The translations under genes and the position numbers were made by a program. Shown here piece by piece: positions 25,528 through 34,463 of a DNA stretch of 56,075 nucleotides (positions within the stretch are counted from its first letter, which is position 1; each line of letters begins with the position of its first letter). Under the pieces are notes generated by a model. The model was not told the origin of the DNA. It did not search any database and saw only the letters and a program-made list of their open reading frames with translations. Source of the DNA: Alphaproteobacteria bacterium (lineage in GTDB: Bacteria; Pseudomonadota; Alphaproteobacteria; SMXS01); contig JANQQJ010000010.1 in NCBI GenBank assembly GCA_028284945.1, positions 1 through 56,075 of the forward strand, in the 5' to 3' direction.

Positions 25528-26475
25528 TCAGAAGTTCCCGGGACTGACACCCCGCGTCACGGTTCCCTGTGGCATTCGGTAGTTTGGTGGTGGTTGCTTG
25601 CCGTTCAGTGACCAGCTGAAATCATATTTTCCGATTCTTGTCGCCGTTGCCAGCTCGGCGGCCCTGGCGGGCCCGGCTGACGTCTTCAAATGCTGCAGCA
25701 GCGCCTGTTCGTTGCCGAATAGCGGCATTTGCCACTCATAGATCTCGGACAGATCGACCTTGCTTCCCTTGGGTTTGACGCCATCCTTGCGGGCGATGAA
25801 TTCCCGGGCGGCGCTGCGCAACTGTTCCATGACCTTATGCCCCCTGAAAGGAACCGGCTGAAGTGACGGGCATCCCTTCGCCGGGCAGGATAGGCCATAC
25901 ATCACAAGCGCAGGGTCCCAATGCGCATATAAAATCCGGTGCTCAATATCGTTGAGGGAGAGCGACTCGCCGCCAACGGTAAGCCGTTTTTCCGCCCAAT
26001 CATTGGACTTGCCCAGATAGCTGCGTTTTAGCTTCAGCTTCGGTGTCCGGAAGACGTCACGGCCTGAGGTCGCGCCTGTTCGCTCCGTCAGCGCATCGAA
26101 AGCTGCATAGGTCAGCTTCAAACTTGTCGCATTATAGAGATTCAGCCAAAAGGCGAGCTGTTCGTTGCGGTTCAGCGCCTCGACGTTGGTGCCTTCCAGA
26201 ATGGCAATATAGCTGTCCAGCCGGTCAAGGGCCGTATCACTCAGCTGATCATATCTGATCGGCCGGCGGCCGGCTGTCATATCGTCCGAAATCAATTCGA
26301 GAATCCGCTTCCATGTACTGTGCGGAATCTGCGCCGTGCTGTCTGGATCGTGGGCGGCAAAGGCAGCGATGGGGCCACCCGGCGGCGCGGGTTGCGGGGT
26401 GGCCGATGCCAAGGCGGGCCAAAGGATGATGCTGGCGAAAAAAAGGGGCAGCGCCCTCGTGCTCAAAATACGCAT
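25528..26475 (-). CDS. Exported DUF547 protein
   Basis: 315 residues from the ATG at 26475. Signal peptide at residues 1-25 (LFFASIILWPALASA). The DUF547 core is visible: NEQLAFWLNLYNATSLKLTY, FRTPKLKLKRSYLG, LSLNDIEHRILYAHWDPALVMYGLSCPAKGCPSL and AAREFIARKDG. The family has a papain-like transglutaminase-related fold of unknown activity. It is predicted periplasmic. Divergent from the thioesterase gene. Confidence 0.85.
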   Translation of the reverse strand: MRILSTRALPLFFASIILWPALASATPQPAPPGGPIAAFAAHDPDSTAQIPHSTWKRILELISDDMTAGRRPIRYDQLSDTALDRLDSYIAILEGTNVEALNRNEQLAFWLNLYNATSLKLTYAAFDALTERTGATSGRDVFRTPKLKLKRSYLGKSNDWAEKRLTVGGESLSLNDIEHRILYAHWDPALVMYGLSCPAKGCPSLQPVPFRGHKVMEQLRSAAREFIARKDGVKPKGSKVDLSEIYEWQMPLFGNEQALLQHLKTSAGPARAAELATATRIGKYDFSWSLNGKQPPPNYRMPQGTVTRGVSPGNF

Positions 26476-26561
26476 AATGGACCAACGCTCGCAGACTCTG
26501 TGTTGCTTGTAAATCGGTTGATGGTCGCTTAAGGCAAGCAAACACGGTTCAGGAGGTGGGG

Positions 26562-27005
26562 TTGGCCCGGTCAGACTTCAAATTTCACCACACCATGCGG
26601 GTGCGCTATGCAGAGATCGATGCACAAGGTGTGGTCTTTAATGCCCACTACCTTACCTATTTTGACGTTGGCCATACCGAATATATGCGTGCCGCCGGGA
26701 TCGAATATGCCGCTGAGGTCGACGAGACCGGCATCGATTTTCATTTGGCGAAATCGGTGGTTGAATACAAACAGCCGATCAAATTCGACAAACTGTTCGA
26801 TGTCTGTGTCCGGGTGGCGCGGATCGGCACCTCCAGCATGACCAATCTGTTCGAGATTCATGGTCACGGTGAAGATGATCTGCTGGCGTCAGGCGAAACG
26901 ATTTTGGTGGCAGCCAATCTGGCGACACACCGGCCCGTCCCGGTGCCGGAGTCTTTCGTGCGTCAGGTGCGGGCCTTCGAAGGCGACGCGCTTATCAAGG
27001 GCTAA
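26562..27005 (+). CDS. Acyl-CoA thioesterase, 4HBT (hotdog) family
   Basis: 147 residues. The Shine-Dalgarno AGGAGG at 26551-26556 is five bases from the TTG at 26562, so TTG is preferred over the in-frame GTG at 26556, which overlaps the AGGAGG. FHHTMRVRYAEIDAQGVVFNAHYLTYFDVGHTEYMR is the YbgC/4-hydroxybenzoyl-CoA thioesterase motif with the catalytic Asp. It hydrolyses acyl- or aroyl-CoA. Its 3' end overlaps the convergent isomerase gene by 11 bp. Confidence 0.88.
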   Translation: MARSDFKFHHTMRVRYAEIDAQGVVFNAHYLTYFDVGHTEYMRAAGIEYAAEVDETGIDFHLAKSVVEYKQPIKFDKLFDVCVRVARIGTSSMTNLFEIHGHGEDDLLASGETILVAANLATHRPVPVPESFVRQVRAFEGDALIKG

Positions 27006-27603
27006 GTCGCTCGAACGTATCGCGGACCAGCGGCAGCCGGTCATTGCCGAAATGCATCTCGGTTTCATTGATAAACATGGTGGGTGACCCAAAGCCGCCC
27101 CGGTCGACAACTTCCTGTGTCGTGTCGCGCAGGCGCGCTTTGGTGGCTGGATCGGCAATCCCGTCGAAGAAATCGGCGCGGTCCATGCCCACCGCGTCAA
27201 CGATCTCTGTCAGCACCAGGTCATCGGCGATGTCTTTGTCATCGCGCCAATAGGCTTCGCAGACTTTGGTGGCAAACGGGACGAGCTTGCCTTGGTCGAT
27301 GGCCAGAAAGCAGCCACGCATGGCTTTCACGCTATTGACCGGAAAGATTGACGGCCAGTTGATGGTGATGCTGGCCAACCGCGCCCAGGCTTGCAGGTCC
27401 TTGCCTGTCCAGATCGCTTTGGCCGGAACCGGGTTGTCGCGGTTCTTATAGACGCTGTCATTGGCCATGTTGAAGATGCCGCCCACCAAAACCGGCTTCC
27501 AGATGATATCGACATCAAACTCGGCGGCCATGGGTTGGACATTGTGGAAGCCCAGATAGGACCAGGGGCTGGAACAATCGAAGAAGAACTCGAACTTTAT
27601 CAT
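26995..27603 (-). CDS. 2-hydroxychromene-2-carboxylate isomerase / DsbA-like (kappa GST fold) protein
   Basis: 202 residues. FEFFFDCSSPWSYLGFHNVQPMAAEF is the thioredoxin-like start with the SPWSYL motif of HCCA isomerases. GGFGSPTMFINETEMHFGNDRLPLVRDTF is the matching C-terminal cis-Pro and substrate region. These enzymes use glutathione in aromatic-ring catabolism (naphthalene type), but many homologues act elsewhere. Translationally coupled to the upstream MFS gene by an ATGA overlap, so the transporter may import its substrate. Confidence 0.85.
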   Translation of the reverse strand: MIKFEFFFDCSSPWSYLGFHNVQPMAAEFDVDIIWKPVLVGGIFNMANDSVYKNRDNPVPAKAIWTGKDLQAWARLASITINWPSIFPVNSVKAMRGCFLAIDQGKLVPFATKVCEAYWRDDKDIADDLVLTEIVDAVGMDRADFFDGIADPATKARLRDTTQEVVDRGGFGSPTMFINETEMHFGNDRLPLVRDTFERLSP

Positions 27604-28856
27604 CGTGCTGGGACCCCTGGTGTAACGCCCGGTTGAGACCAGTAACGGAACACCATCAGCCAGACCAGTACAAGCCCGACAATCATATAGATGACGGCAC
27701 CGATCGCGACGGCTTCGACCGAAACGCCGCTGTCAAACAGCAAGCCCATAGTATAGGGAGCGAGTGCGGTCGCGATCATGGCCAGCGCCCCCATAATCGC
27801 CCGTGCCGAACCGACATGGCGTGGCCCGTACATTTCCGTCCAGAAGGCGCCGCCAATCGGAATGCCGAAACCCAGGGTCACACCGGCCAGCCCCAGATAG
27901 AGCCAGGCAGCGATCGGATCATTGGTGATGGCAAGCATCGAAATACCCAGGATCAACGGTATCGAGTTGAACGGAATCAGATAACGCGCGCCAAATCGAT
28001 CAACCAGCGGCCCGCCAATAATCGAACAGATGAATCCGACACCGGCAAAGGCGGTAAAGGCCGCGGGCTGCAGGTCGTAGGACCAGCCATTGGCGTCCGC
28101 GACAAATTGCTGGTGGAAAATCAAACCGGTGAACAGATAGGGCATCGCCATGGATGCCGGAAACATCAAGTAGAAGCGGATATCCCGCAACAACACGGTT
28201 CGCACCCACGCTTCATTCTTGGCCATGCCGCCGGCCTGGCCTTCCTCGCTCTCCTCAAGGAACTTTTCGTGACGCTCGCCATGGCCAGTCAGCAGCCACA
28301 TCATCAGCGGGATCAGGAACAGGGTCAGGAAGACCGCGCTGAACTGCCAGGCGTCGCGCCATCCCAGTTCGGTATCCATGATGCGGGCGATGCCGGGAAA
28401 CACGGCTTGAGCCGCCGCGATACCAAAGCCCGCGACAGAAATCGCCTTGCCGCGTTCTTTGTCGAAGTAGCGCGACATGGTGGTGAAGGAGGCGTGCATC
28501 ATCAGCCCCTGCCCCGACAGGCGCAGCAGGAAGAAAGCAAACAGCAGCGTGACGACATTGGTTGCCGCCGACATGGCAAAACACCCGGCGATCAGCCCGG
28601 CGCAAATCAAGGCGGTGAATAGGCGCAGGTCGACATCATCGATCTTGCGGCCGACCCACATCATCAGGACGCCGGCGATGCCGGTGGAGACGGAAAATAA
28701 CAGCCCGATTTCCCCATGGCTCAGGTCGAAATCCATCCGGATGCTGTTGGTAAACGGACCAAAAAAATATGTCTGCCCGAAGCTGGAAAAGAACAGCATC
28801 AGGAACCCATAGGCCAGGAAACGCGGGTTCGAGAGGATGAAGGCGAGATAGTTCAT
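27600..28856 (-). CDS. MFS transporter
   Basis: 418 residues with twelve predicted membrane helices and a charged central loop (TGHGERHEKFLEESEEGQAGGMAKNEA) between helices 6 and 7. The loop GRKIDDVDLR between helices 2 and 3 is the MFS motif A position. FGPFTNSIRMDFDLSHGEIGLLFSVSTG resembles OxlT/monocarboxylate-type members. Substrate unknown. It heads a two-gene unit with the isomerase-like gene. Confidence 0.85.
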   Translation of the reverse strand: MNYLAFILSNPRFLAYGFLMLFFSSFGQTYFFGPFTNSIRMDFDLSHGEIGLLFSVSTGIAGVLMMWVGRKIDDVDLRLFTALICAGLIAGCFAMSAATNVVTLLFAFFLLRLSGQGLMMHASFTTMSRYFDKERGKAISVAGFGIAAAQAVFPGIARIMDTELGWRDAWQFSAVFLTLFLIPLMMWLLTGHGERHEKFLEESEEGQAGGMAKNEAWVRTVLLRDIRFYLMFPASMAMPYLFTGLIFHQQFVADANGWSYDLQPAAFTAFAGVGFICSIIGGPLVDRFGARYLIPFNSIPLILGISMLAITNDPIAAWLYLGLAGVTLGFGIPIGGAFWTEMYGPRHVGSARAIMGALAMIATALAPYTMGLLFDSGVSVEAVAIGAVIYMIVGLVLVWLMVFRYWSQPGVTPGVPAR

Positions 28857-28950
28857 ATGGGCAATCGGCAGGCAGACAGGGTAGGTTGGACCCCCGAGAG
28901 GGTGGCCCTAGATAGGCCCTTCACCTTTGAATGTATAGAGATCGAAACGA

Positions 28951-29415
28951 ATGCCCGAACAAACGACAGCGTGGCGCTATTTTGAAGATCTGCAGATTGG
29001 TGAAACCGTCCAGTCAGACTGGCTTATCCTCGATAAGGACGAGATGGTGGAATTTGCTCGCCGTTATGATCCTCAATACTTCCATGCCGATGAAGCCGCT
29101 GCGGCCGATCACCCCGTGTTTCAGGGGCTGACCTCAAGCGGCATTTATACGGCGGCGATCTGGCGGATTCTCGATCATCAAGTGTTTGGTGATGTCGCCT
29201 GGGTCTGCGGCATCGGCTGGGATAAGGTCCGTTGGCGTAAACCGATGCGGCCCGGCGACAAGATTTGCGCCTGGGCGGAAATCCTGGAGAAACGCCCCTG
29301 GAAGAAGCGGGACGATATTGGCCGGGTGACCATCCGGCACGAGCTGCGCGACGAAGCCGGTGAATGCGTGTTCGGCTATTACGGCGATAGCCTGGTTCAC
29401 AAACAGCCGGGTTAG
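28951..29415 (+). CDS. MaoC-like (R)-enoyl-CoA hydratase domain protein
   Basis: 154 residues, one hotdog domain. YDPQYFHAD carries the catalytic Asp40 and His45, and GLTSSGIYTAAIWRIL and VRWRKPMRPGDKICAWAEI are further MaoC landmarks. It likely hydrates an enoyl-CoA or acts on a related CoA ester. The stop interlocks with that of the opposing aquaporin gene (TTAG at 29412-29415). Confidence 0.87.
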   Translation: MPEQTTAWRYFEDLQIGETVQSDWLILDKDEMVEFARRYDPQYFHADEAAAADHPVFQGLTSSGIYTAAIWRILDHQVFGDVAWVCGIGWDKVRWRKPMRPGDKICAWAEILEKRPWKKRDDIGRVTIRHELRDEAGECVFGYYGDSLVHKQPG

Positions 29416-30077
29416 GTTTCCGGGTCCTGGAGCAACCACCCGAACAACAGGGTCACCACCGCAGCGCCTGCCAGCTGGGCCGCGATAAAGCCTGGGGCAT
29501 TGCCGATCTGGATGCCGGAGAACGTGTCGGTAAAGGTCCGTGCGATGGTAACCGCCGGGTTGGCGAAAGACGTCGACGAGGTGAACCAATAGCCCGCGGT
29601 GATGAAGAGGCCCACCGCGTAGGGCACCGCATCTGGGCGAAAGCGCACACAGCCCAGAATGGTGGCGACAAGGCCGAAGGTCGCGACAAACTCGCCCAGC
29701 ATCTCGCCTCTGGTTTCGCGGACATTGACGGACGTTTGTAACAGGTCCTGACCGAACATGGCATGGGCGATGATGACACCGGCAATGCCGGCAATGATCT
29801 GGACGACAACAAAAAGCCCGGCATGCGGCAGGGTAATTTCGCGGCGGATGGCAAAGGCCAGGGTGACGGCCGGGTTGAAATGGGCGCCGGATATCGGCCC
29901 GAAGATCAGGATCAGAACCACCAGGATTGCGCCGGTCGCGATCGTATTACCCAGCAGCGCAATGGCGGTGTTACCGCCCGCCAATGTCTCGCCCATGATG
30001 CCGGAGCCAACGACGGTCGCCAGCAAAATGGCTGTTCCCAGCGCCTCGGCACACAGGCGCTTGCTCAGAGAATACAT
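29412..30077 (-). CDS. aqpS: Aquaglyceroporin (MIP family), AqpS-like, in an arsenic operon
   Basis: 221 residues with six membrane helices and both NPA motifs at residues 68-70 (HFNPAVTLA) and 173-175 (FANPAVTIAR), with the selectivity-filter Arg180. In Sinorhizobium meliloti an aquaglyceroporin (AqpS) in the ars operon lets arsenite formed by ArsC leave the cell passively. Its position here, nine bases after arsC, supports the same role. No ArsB or Acr3 pump is in the window. Confidence 0.88.
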   Translation of the reverse strand: MYSLSKRLCAEALGTAILLATVVGSGIMGETLAGGNTAIALLGNTIATGAILVVLILIFGPISGAHFNPAVTLAFAIRREITLPHAGLFVVVQIIAGIAGVIIAHAMFGQDLLQTSVNVRETRGEMLGEFVATFGLVATILGCVRFRPDAVPYAVGLFITAGYWFTSSTSFANPAVTIARTFTDTFSGIQIGNAPGFIAAQLAGAAVVTLLFGWLLQDPET

Positions 30078-30086
30078 GAAGTTGGT

Positions 30087-30611
30087 TTAGGCGGCGCTGT
30101 CGCGCGACCGGCCCATATCATCAAGGCGCTTCTGCAGGCTCAACTTGTCCAGCGACGCCAATGGCAGATTGATGAACACGTCCAGCATGTTGTGAATCTG
30201 CTTATAGGCATCGGCGAAGGCCAGTGCGATATCGGCGTCGTTGATACCCTCAACCTCTTCGGCTGCCGCTGGGTCTTCAAACCCCCAATGGGCGGTCATC
30301 GGCTGGCCTGGCCAGACCGGGCAAACCTCGCCCGCGGCGGAATCACACAGCGTGAACACGAAGTCGAGGTCGGGCGCGCCCTCGGCGGCGAACTCATCCC
30401 ATGATTTGGACCGAAGCGTATCGGTCGGGTGGTTCAATTGTTTGAGCAGGGCGATGGCGTGCGGATTGGGGGCCGGTTTCGGGTGGCTGCCGGCACTGAA
30501 TGCCTGAAACTTACCCAAACCCAGGCGATTCAAAATCGCCTCGGCAAGGATGCTGCGCGCCGAATTCCCGGTGCACAAAAACAACACGTTGTAGATTTTT
30601 TGCTCATTCAT
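30087..30611 (-). CDS. arsC: Arsenate reductase ArsC, low-molecular-weight phosphatase fold
   Basis: 174 residues. The P-loop CTGNSARS has the nucleophile Cys13 and Arg19. Cys89 and Cys97 (TLCDSAAGEVCPVWPG) are placed like the resolving pair of thioredoxin-coupled arsenate reductases, though one residue further apart than in the staphylococcal enzyme. HWGFEDPAA carries the general-acid Asp. It reduces arsenate to arsenite. The C-terminal 35 residues extend beyond the shortest family members. The ATG overlaps the arsR stop. Confidence 0.92.
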   Translation of the reverse strand: MNEQKIYNVLFLCTGNSARSILAEAILNRLGLGKFQAFSAGSHPKPAPNPHAIALLKQLNHPTDTLRSKSWDEFAAEGAPDLDFVFTLCDSAAGEVCPVWPGQPMTAHWGFEDPAAAEEVEGINDADIALAFADAYKQIHNMLDVFINLPLASLDKLSLQKRLDDMGRSRDSAA

Positions 30612-30982
30612 CAGATAACCCCCTTTTCCCTCGTCTCCTGGAACGTGCCCTCCGGCGCAAGGTCGCCCAAAAGGCCTATATCACCGCAAATTTCAGGCCG
30701 GCCGCGGCAACAATCGCGGGTCAGATAGCCCAGCAGATTGCGGGTCCCTTCGATGTCGGCGGCATAGAAAATCTGCCGGACGTCACGCCGGGAATGAATC
30801 AGTCCGGCGCCTTCCAGCAGCGTCAGATGGCTGGATAGGGTCGACGGCACGACCTCCAGCATCTGGGCGATGCGGCCTGCGGGCAGCCCATCAGGCCCCT
30901 CCTGAAGCAGGGTACGGAAGATTTTCAGGCGTGTTTCCTGTCCCAGCGCGGCAAAGGCGCGCACAGCTTTGCTCTGTTCCAT
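30611..30982 (-). CDS. arsR: ArsR family metalloid-responsive repressor
   Basis: 123 residues. A winged helix-turn-helix spans about residues 8-75 (RLKIFRTLLQEGPDGLPAGRIAQMLEVVPSTLSSHLTLLEGAGLI). There is no CxC in the DNA-binding helix as in the E. coli type. Instead Cys91, Cys92 and Cys99 lie near the C-terminus (RDCCRGRPEIC), resembling the arrangement in Acidithiobacillus ferrooxidans ArsR. It should repress arsRC-aqpS until arsenite binds. First gene of the operon. Confidence 0.9.
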   Translation of the reverse strand: MEQSKAVRAFAALGQETRLKIFRTLLQEGPDGLPAGRIAQMLEVVPSTLSSHLTLLEGAGLIHSRRDVRQIFYAADIEGTRNLLGYLTRDCCRGRPEICGDIGLLGDLAPEGTFQETREKGVI

Positions 30983-30989
30983 GTTTCGA

Positions 30990-31003
30990 TATTTGCCGAA
31001 ATA
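30990..31003. promoter_or_regulatory. Candidate ArsR operator
   Basis: TATTT-GCCG-AAATA is a perfect 5-bp inverted repeat with a four-base spacer, seven bases upstream of the arsR start. ArsR operators are AT-rich imperfect palindromes in this position. Short, so only suggestive. Confidence 0.45.
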
Positions 31004-31050
31004 AGGAATAGAGTCGAGTTATGGTTTTGTGACATGGGGGCAGTCCAAAA

Positions 31051-31223
31051 GACTGTCATTCCGGGGCTTAGCCGAGTCCAAATCCTAGGGATTTGGGATA
31101 CGAGGCTTAGAACCCGGAATCCAGGCTAATGCCGGAGCTGCTTCCATGGTTTTCTGGATTCCGGATCGCGACACTCGCACCCAAAACCAGTTTTGGGCTC
31201 GTCTAGCGTCCGGAATGACAGTC
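31051..31223. repeat. 173-bp MITE-like intergenic element with terminal inverted repeats
   Basis: Ends are a perfect 14-bp inverted repeat, GACTGTCATTCCGG and CCGGAATGACAGTC. Inside are three further inverted repeats: CCAAATCC/GGATTTGG (31078-31096), CCGGAATCCAG/CTGGATTCCGG (31114-31164) and CCCAAAAC/GTTTTGGG (31180-31197). It contains no coding frame. The pattern is that of a non-autonomous mobile or structural repeat common in intergenic DNA of Alphaproteobacteria. It fills most of the gap between arsR and the amidohydrolase gene. Confidence 0.8.
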
Positions 31224-31239
31224 GTCTTGGGTTGGTGAA

Positions 31240-32904
31240 TTAAACCACCTGGCCGGTGCGGGCGTCTGTATAAGCGCCGCCATCGACCACGACCGCGCCG
31301 TTCACCAGCACCTTGTCGATGCCATCCGGGTGGCGGACATAGCGGTTGGCTTCACCCGGGACGTCATGCACGAACACCTCTTCCCCGCGGTCGATTTTGT
31401 CCAGATCGAACACCACCACGTCAGCAGCCAGGCCTTCTTTCAGCAGACCGCGGTCAGACATGCCCCAGGCCTGGGCCACTTCGTGGGTCATCCGGTGGAC
31501 CGCGCGTTCCAGGGTCATGTCGCCGCGCTCGCGGACGTGCTTGGACAGCATATAGCAAGTGTCGCCCGCACCGCAGAATTGCGCGATATGGGCGCCTGCG
31601 TCCGATGCGCCGACATGGCAAAACTCGTGATCCAGGATCTGCGCGACATAGTTCGGGTCGGCATGGATCAGGCCGACAAGCTGGAACTCGGCTTCCAGAT
31701 TTTCACGCAGGGCGATGTCGAGCATCACCCGTGGCACGTTTGACCCTTCTTCGCCGGCAATCTCGACCAGCGACTTGCCTTCATATTTCTTGTTGTCCGG
31801 ATGGGTCACCCGGCCGACGCGGACCATGGCGAAGACCGGCGATTCCGAGTTCATCATCTGGTCGATCAGGGTGTCCTGGGTCGCCGGGTCGTTGAAATAG
31901 GCCAGCCGTTCTTCCAGTGACATTTTCAGTGCTGCCGCCCAGGCGGGCATGGAGAGCAGCAGGAACGAATTCTCGCTCAACCGAATATTCATATCGAAGG
32001 GCCGCGGCATGGACTGGCCATAGACCTTTGCACCGGCCGCGTTGACTTCTTCAAGCTTCTCGAGCGACTGCTTCCAGACATCCGAAAGCGAGCTATGAAT
32101 AATCGGCGCCAGCGTGCACATCACGCCGGAGGCTTTGGAGATTTCAGCCAGCTCTTCAATACAGGCGATCTGTTGGCCCTCGGTGATGAAGTCCGGCACG
32201 GTCTGCATGACACCGCGGCCGGTCTCCGCCATGGCTTTGGCCAGGGCGATCTTTTCCTTCAGCTCGGAATAACGGCTGGGCACCGGCTTCATATTCTCAT
32301 CCACATCGACATAGGAGGTGGAGAGCCCGATCGCGCCGGCCGACATAGCTTCTTTCAGCAGGCGGCACATCTCGTCGATCTCGGCGTCGGTGGCGGCGCG
32401 CTCCTGTGCCTCCTCACCCATCACGAACAGGCGCAACACGGAATGGCCGACCAGCGCGCCGACATTAATGCCCAGTCCCTGGCGGATATGGTCCAGATAA
32501 TCGGGGAAGCTTTCCCAGGTCCACGGCACGCCTTCGTCGAAAGTGGCGTTGCCGATATCCTCAATCACACGGAACATGCTGACCAGCTTGGTCGATGCGC
32601 CCTTGTCGCGAATCGGCGCGACGGAGAGCGAACAATTGCCGATCACCACTGTCGTACAGCCGTGCTCCAGCGACGGTGTCGCCAGCCGGTCCCAGCACAA
32701 TTGCGGGTCATAGTGCGTATGAATGTCGATAAAGCCCGGTGCGATGACCTGGCCGCCGGCATCGATTTCCTGTGCGGCATCACCATCGTAGCTGCCGACC
32801 GCGACGATCTTGCCGTCGGCAATCGCGATGTCACCGCTATAGGGCTCGCCGCCCGACCCGTCGACAATAAGCCCGTTCCTGATTGCAATATCTGCCTGAG
32901 CCAT
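31240..32904 (-). CDS. N-acyl-D-amino-acid deacylase family amidohydrolase
   Basis: 554 residues from the ATG at 32904. The metal-binding HTH is in APGFIDIHTHYDPQLCWD, and GCTTVVIGNCSLSVAPI, ALVGHSVLR and HVGASDAGAHIAQFCGAGDT follow as expected for D-aminoacylases, the last with the catalytic Asp. It would hydrolyse N-acyl-D-amino acids or a related cyclic amide in the cytosol. Transcribed toward the MITE-like repeat. The closest neighbour is the aldehyde dehydrogenase 91 bp upstream. Confidence 0.87.
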   Translation of the reverse strand: MAQADIAIRNGLIVDGSGGEPYSGDIAIADGKIVAVGSYDGDAAQEIDAGGQVIAPGFIDIHTHYDPQLCWDRLATPSLEHGCTTVVIGNCSLSVAPIRDKGASTKLVSMFRVIEDIGNATFDEGVPWTWESFPDYLDHIRQGLGINVGALVGHSVLRLFVMGEEAQERAATDAEIDEMCRLLKEAMSAGAIGLSTSYVDVDENMKPVPSRYSELKEKIALAKAMAETGRGVMQTVPDFITEGQQIACIEELAEISKASGVMCTLAPIIHSSLSDVWKQSLEKLEEVNAAGAKVYGQSMPRPFDMNIRLSENSFLLLSMPAWAAALKMSLEERLAYFNDPATQDTLIDQMMNSESPVFAMVRVGRVTHPDNKKYEGKSLVEIAGEEGSNVPRVMLDIALRENLEAEFQLVGLIHADPNYVAQILDHEFCHVGASDAGAHIAQFCGAGDTCYMLSKHVRERGDMTLERAVHRMTHEVAQAWGMSDRGLLKEGLAADVVVFDLDKIDRGEEVFVHDVPGEANRYVRHPDGIDKVLVNGAVVVDGGAYTDARTGQVV

Positions 32905-32995
32905 CTTCCTACTCCCCGCATACACCGTAAATTGTGGACGGCGATGCTAGCGGGGCAGCAGGTGCGGCGCAATCCTCACCGACACATGGACAGGA

Positions 32996-34366
32996 TCACC
33001 CGACGGCGACCGTCTTGATATTGACGAATTCGCGCATGCCGTATTGCGACAGTTCGCGGCCATAGCCGCTGTTCTTGGTGCCGCCAAAGGGCAGCCGCAC
33101 ATCTGATTTAACAAAGTCGTTCACGAAACAGGCCCCGGCCTCCAACCCGCTCTTGGCGATCCGCATGCCCCGGTCCAGATCTTCGGTGAAGACCGCCGCA
33201 CCCAAACCATAGGACGTGGAATTCGCGATCTGCAGCGCTTCTGCTTCGTCCTTCACCCGAATGATCGATGCGACGGGCCCAAACAATTCTTCGGTAAAGG
33301 CGGGCATGCCGGGTTCCACACCTGTCAGCACCGTGGCGGGATAAAAGATGCCGTCACCATTGGGGATATCACCGCCGGCGACCCGTGCGGCGCCGCTCCC
33401 TAAGGTGCGTTCCACCTGCGCTTGCAGGTTCTGACGCAGGTCGGCGCGCGCCAAGGTGCCGAGAGCATTGGATTCATCCATGGGATCGCCCTGCTTGCGG
33501 GCCTGCATGCGGGCCACCAGCCGGTCGGTAAACCCATCGGCCACCGGGTCGACGACAATGAACCTTTTGGCGGCCACACAGGTCTGTCCGGTGTTGAACA
33601 GGCGGCTTTGTGCCCCGGCCTCGGCGGCCTTATCAAGATCGGCGTCTTCGAGAATGACGAACGGGTCGCTGCCGCCCAGTTCCATCACCGACTTTTTCAG
33701 ATTGGCCCCGGCCAGAGCGGCCACAGCCTTGCCCGCGCCAACGGAGCCCGTCAGCGTGACAGCCTGAACCGCGTCATGGGCGATAATCTCAGGGACCGCA
33801 TCGGTATCAACGAACAGACTGGTGAATAGCCCGGGTGGAAAGCCTGCCTCGAGGAACAGTTCTTCCAGCACGCGGGCCGACCCAAAGACGTTGGGCGCAT
33901 GTTTCAATACAAAGCCATTGCCCGCCAGAATGGCCGGAACCGCGGGGCGCAGCGCCTGCCAGAACGGGAAGTTCCAGGGCATGATCGCGAACAACAGCCC
34001 AATCGGCTGAAACGTCACGAAAGCCTTGTTGAAGTCTGTTTCGACCACTTCGTCCGCCAGGAAATTGGCGCCGTTCTCAGCATAGTAGCGGCACAGCCAC
34101 TCACACTTCTCGACCTCAGCGCGGGCTTCGACAATCGGCTTGCCCATTTCAGCGGTAATGATCTGGGCATAGCGCTCCCGGTTCTTCTCAATCACCGCGC
34201 CAAGGCGGCGGATCGCCTCGACACGTTCGTCCATGGGAACTCGGCGCCATCCGTCAAATGCGGCATAGCCTTCCTCGAGCCGTTGACCGATTTGCGCACC
34301 GGTATGGGCGGCAAAGGTTTCAATGGTTTCGCCGGTGGCCGGATTGATGCTGGAAAAGGTTGTCAT
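32996..34366 (-). CDS. NAD(P)-dependent succinate-semialdehyde dehydrogenase
   Basis: 456 residues, short SSADH (Sad/YneI-like) length. MPWNFPFWQALRPAVPAILAGNGFVLKHA, SVMELGGSDPFVILEDADL (base Glu) and RLFNTGQTCVAAKRFIV (catalytic Cys) are all present. The start INPATGETIETF is typical of the family. It oxidises succinate semialdehyde or a similar aldehyde, feeding the TCA cycle. Same strand as the upstream methyltransferase-repeat gene but 97 bp apart. Confidence 0.88.
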   Translation of the reverse strand: MTTFSSINPATGETIETFAAHTGAQIGQRLEEGYAAFDGWRRVPMDERVEAIRRLGAVIEKNRERYAQIITAEMGKPIVEARAEVEKCEWLCRYYAENGANFLADEVVETDFNKAFVTFQPIGLLFAIMPWNFPFWQALRPAVPAILAGNGFVLKHAPNVFGSARVLEELFLEAGFPPGLFTSLFVDTDAVPEIIAHDAVQAVTLTGSVGAGKAVAALAGANLKKSVMELGGSDPFVILEDADLDKAAEAGAQSRLFNTGQTCVAAKRFIVVDPVADGFTDRLVARMQARKQGDPMDESNALGTLARADLRQNLQAQVERTLGSGAARVAGGDIPNGDGIFYPATVLTGVEPGMPAFTEELFGPVASIIRVKDEAEALQIANSTSYGLGAAVFTEDLDRGMRIAKSGLEAGACFVNDFVKSDVRLPFGGTKNSGYGRELSQYGMREFVNIKTVAVG

Positions 34367-34463
34367 GGTCTGCGCTCCGCTATTCGGGAGGCGGCAGTTT
34401 ATTCATTTTCCTTTCAGGCGCTATGCCATCTGCGCCAAAAAAGCCGACAAACTGCAGGCAAGT

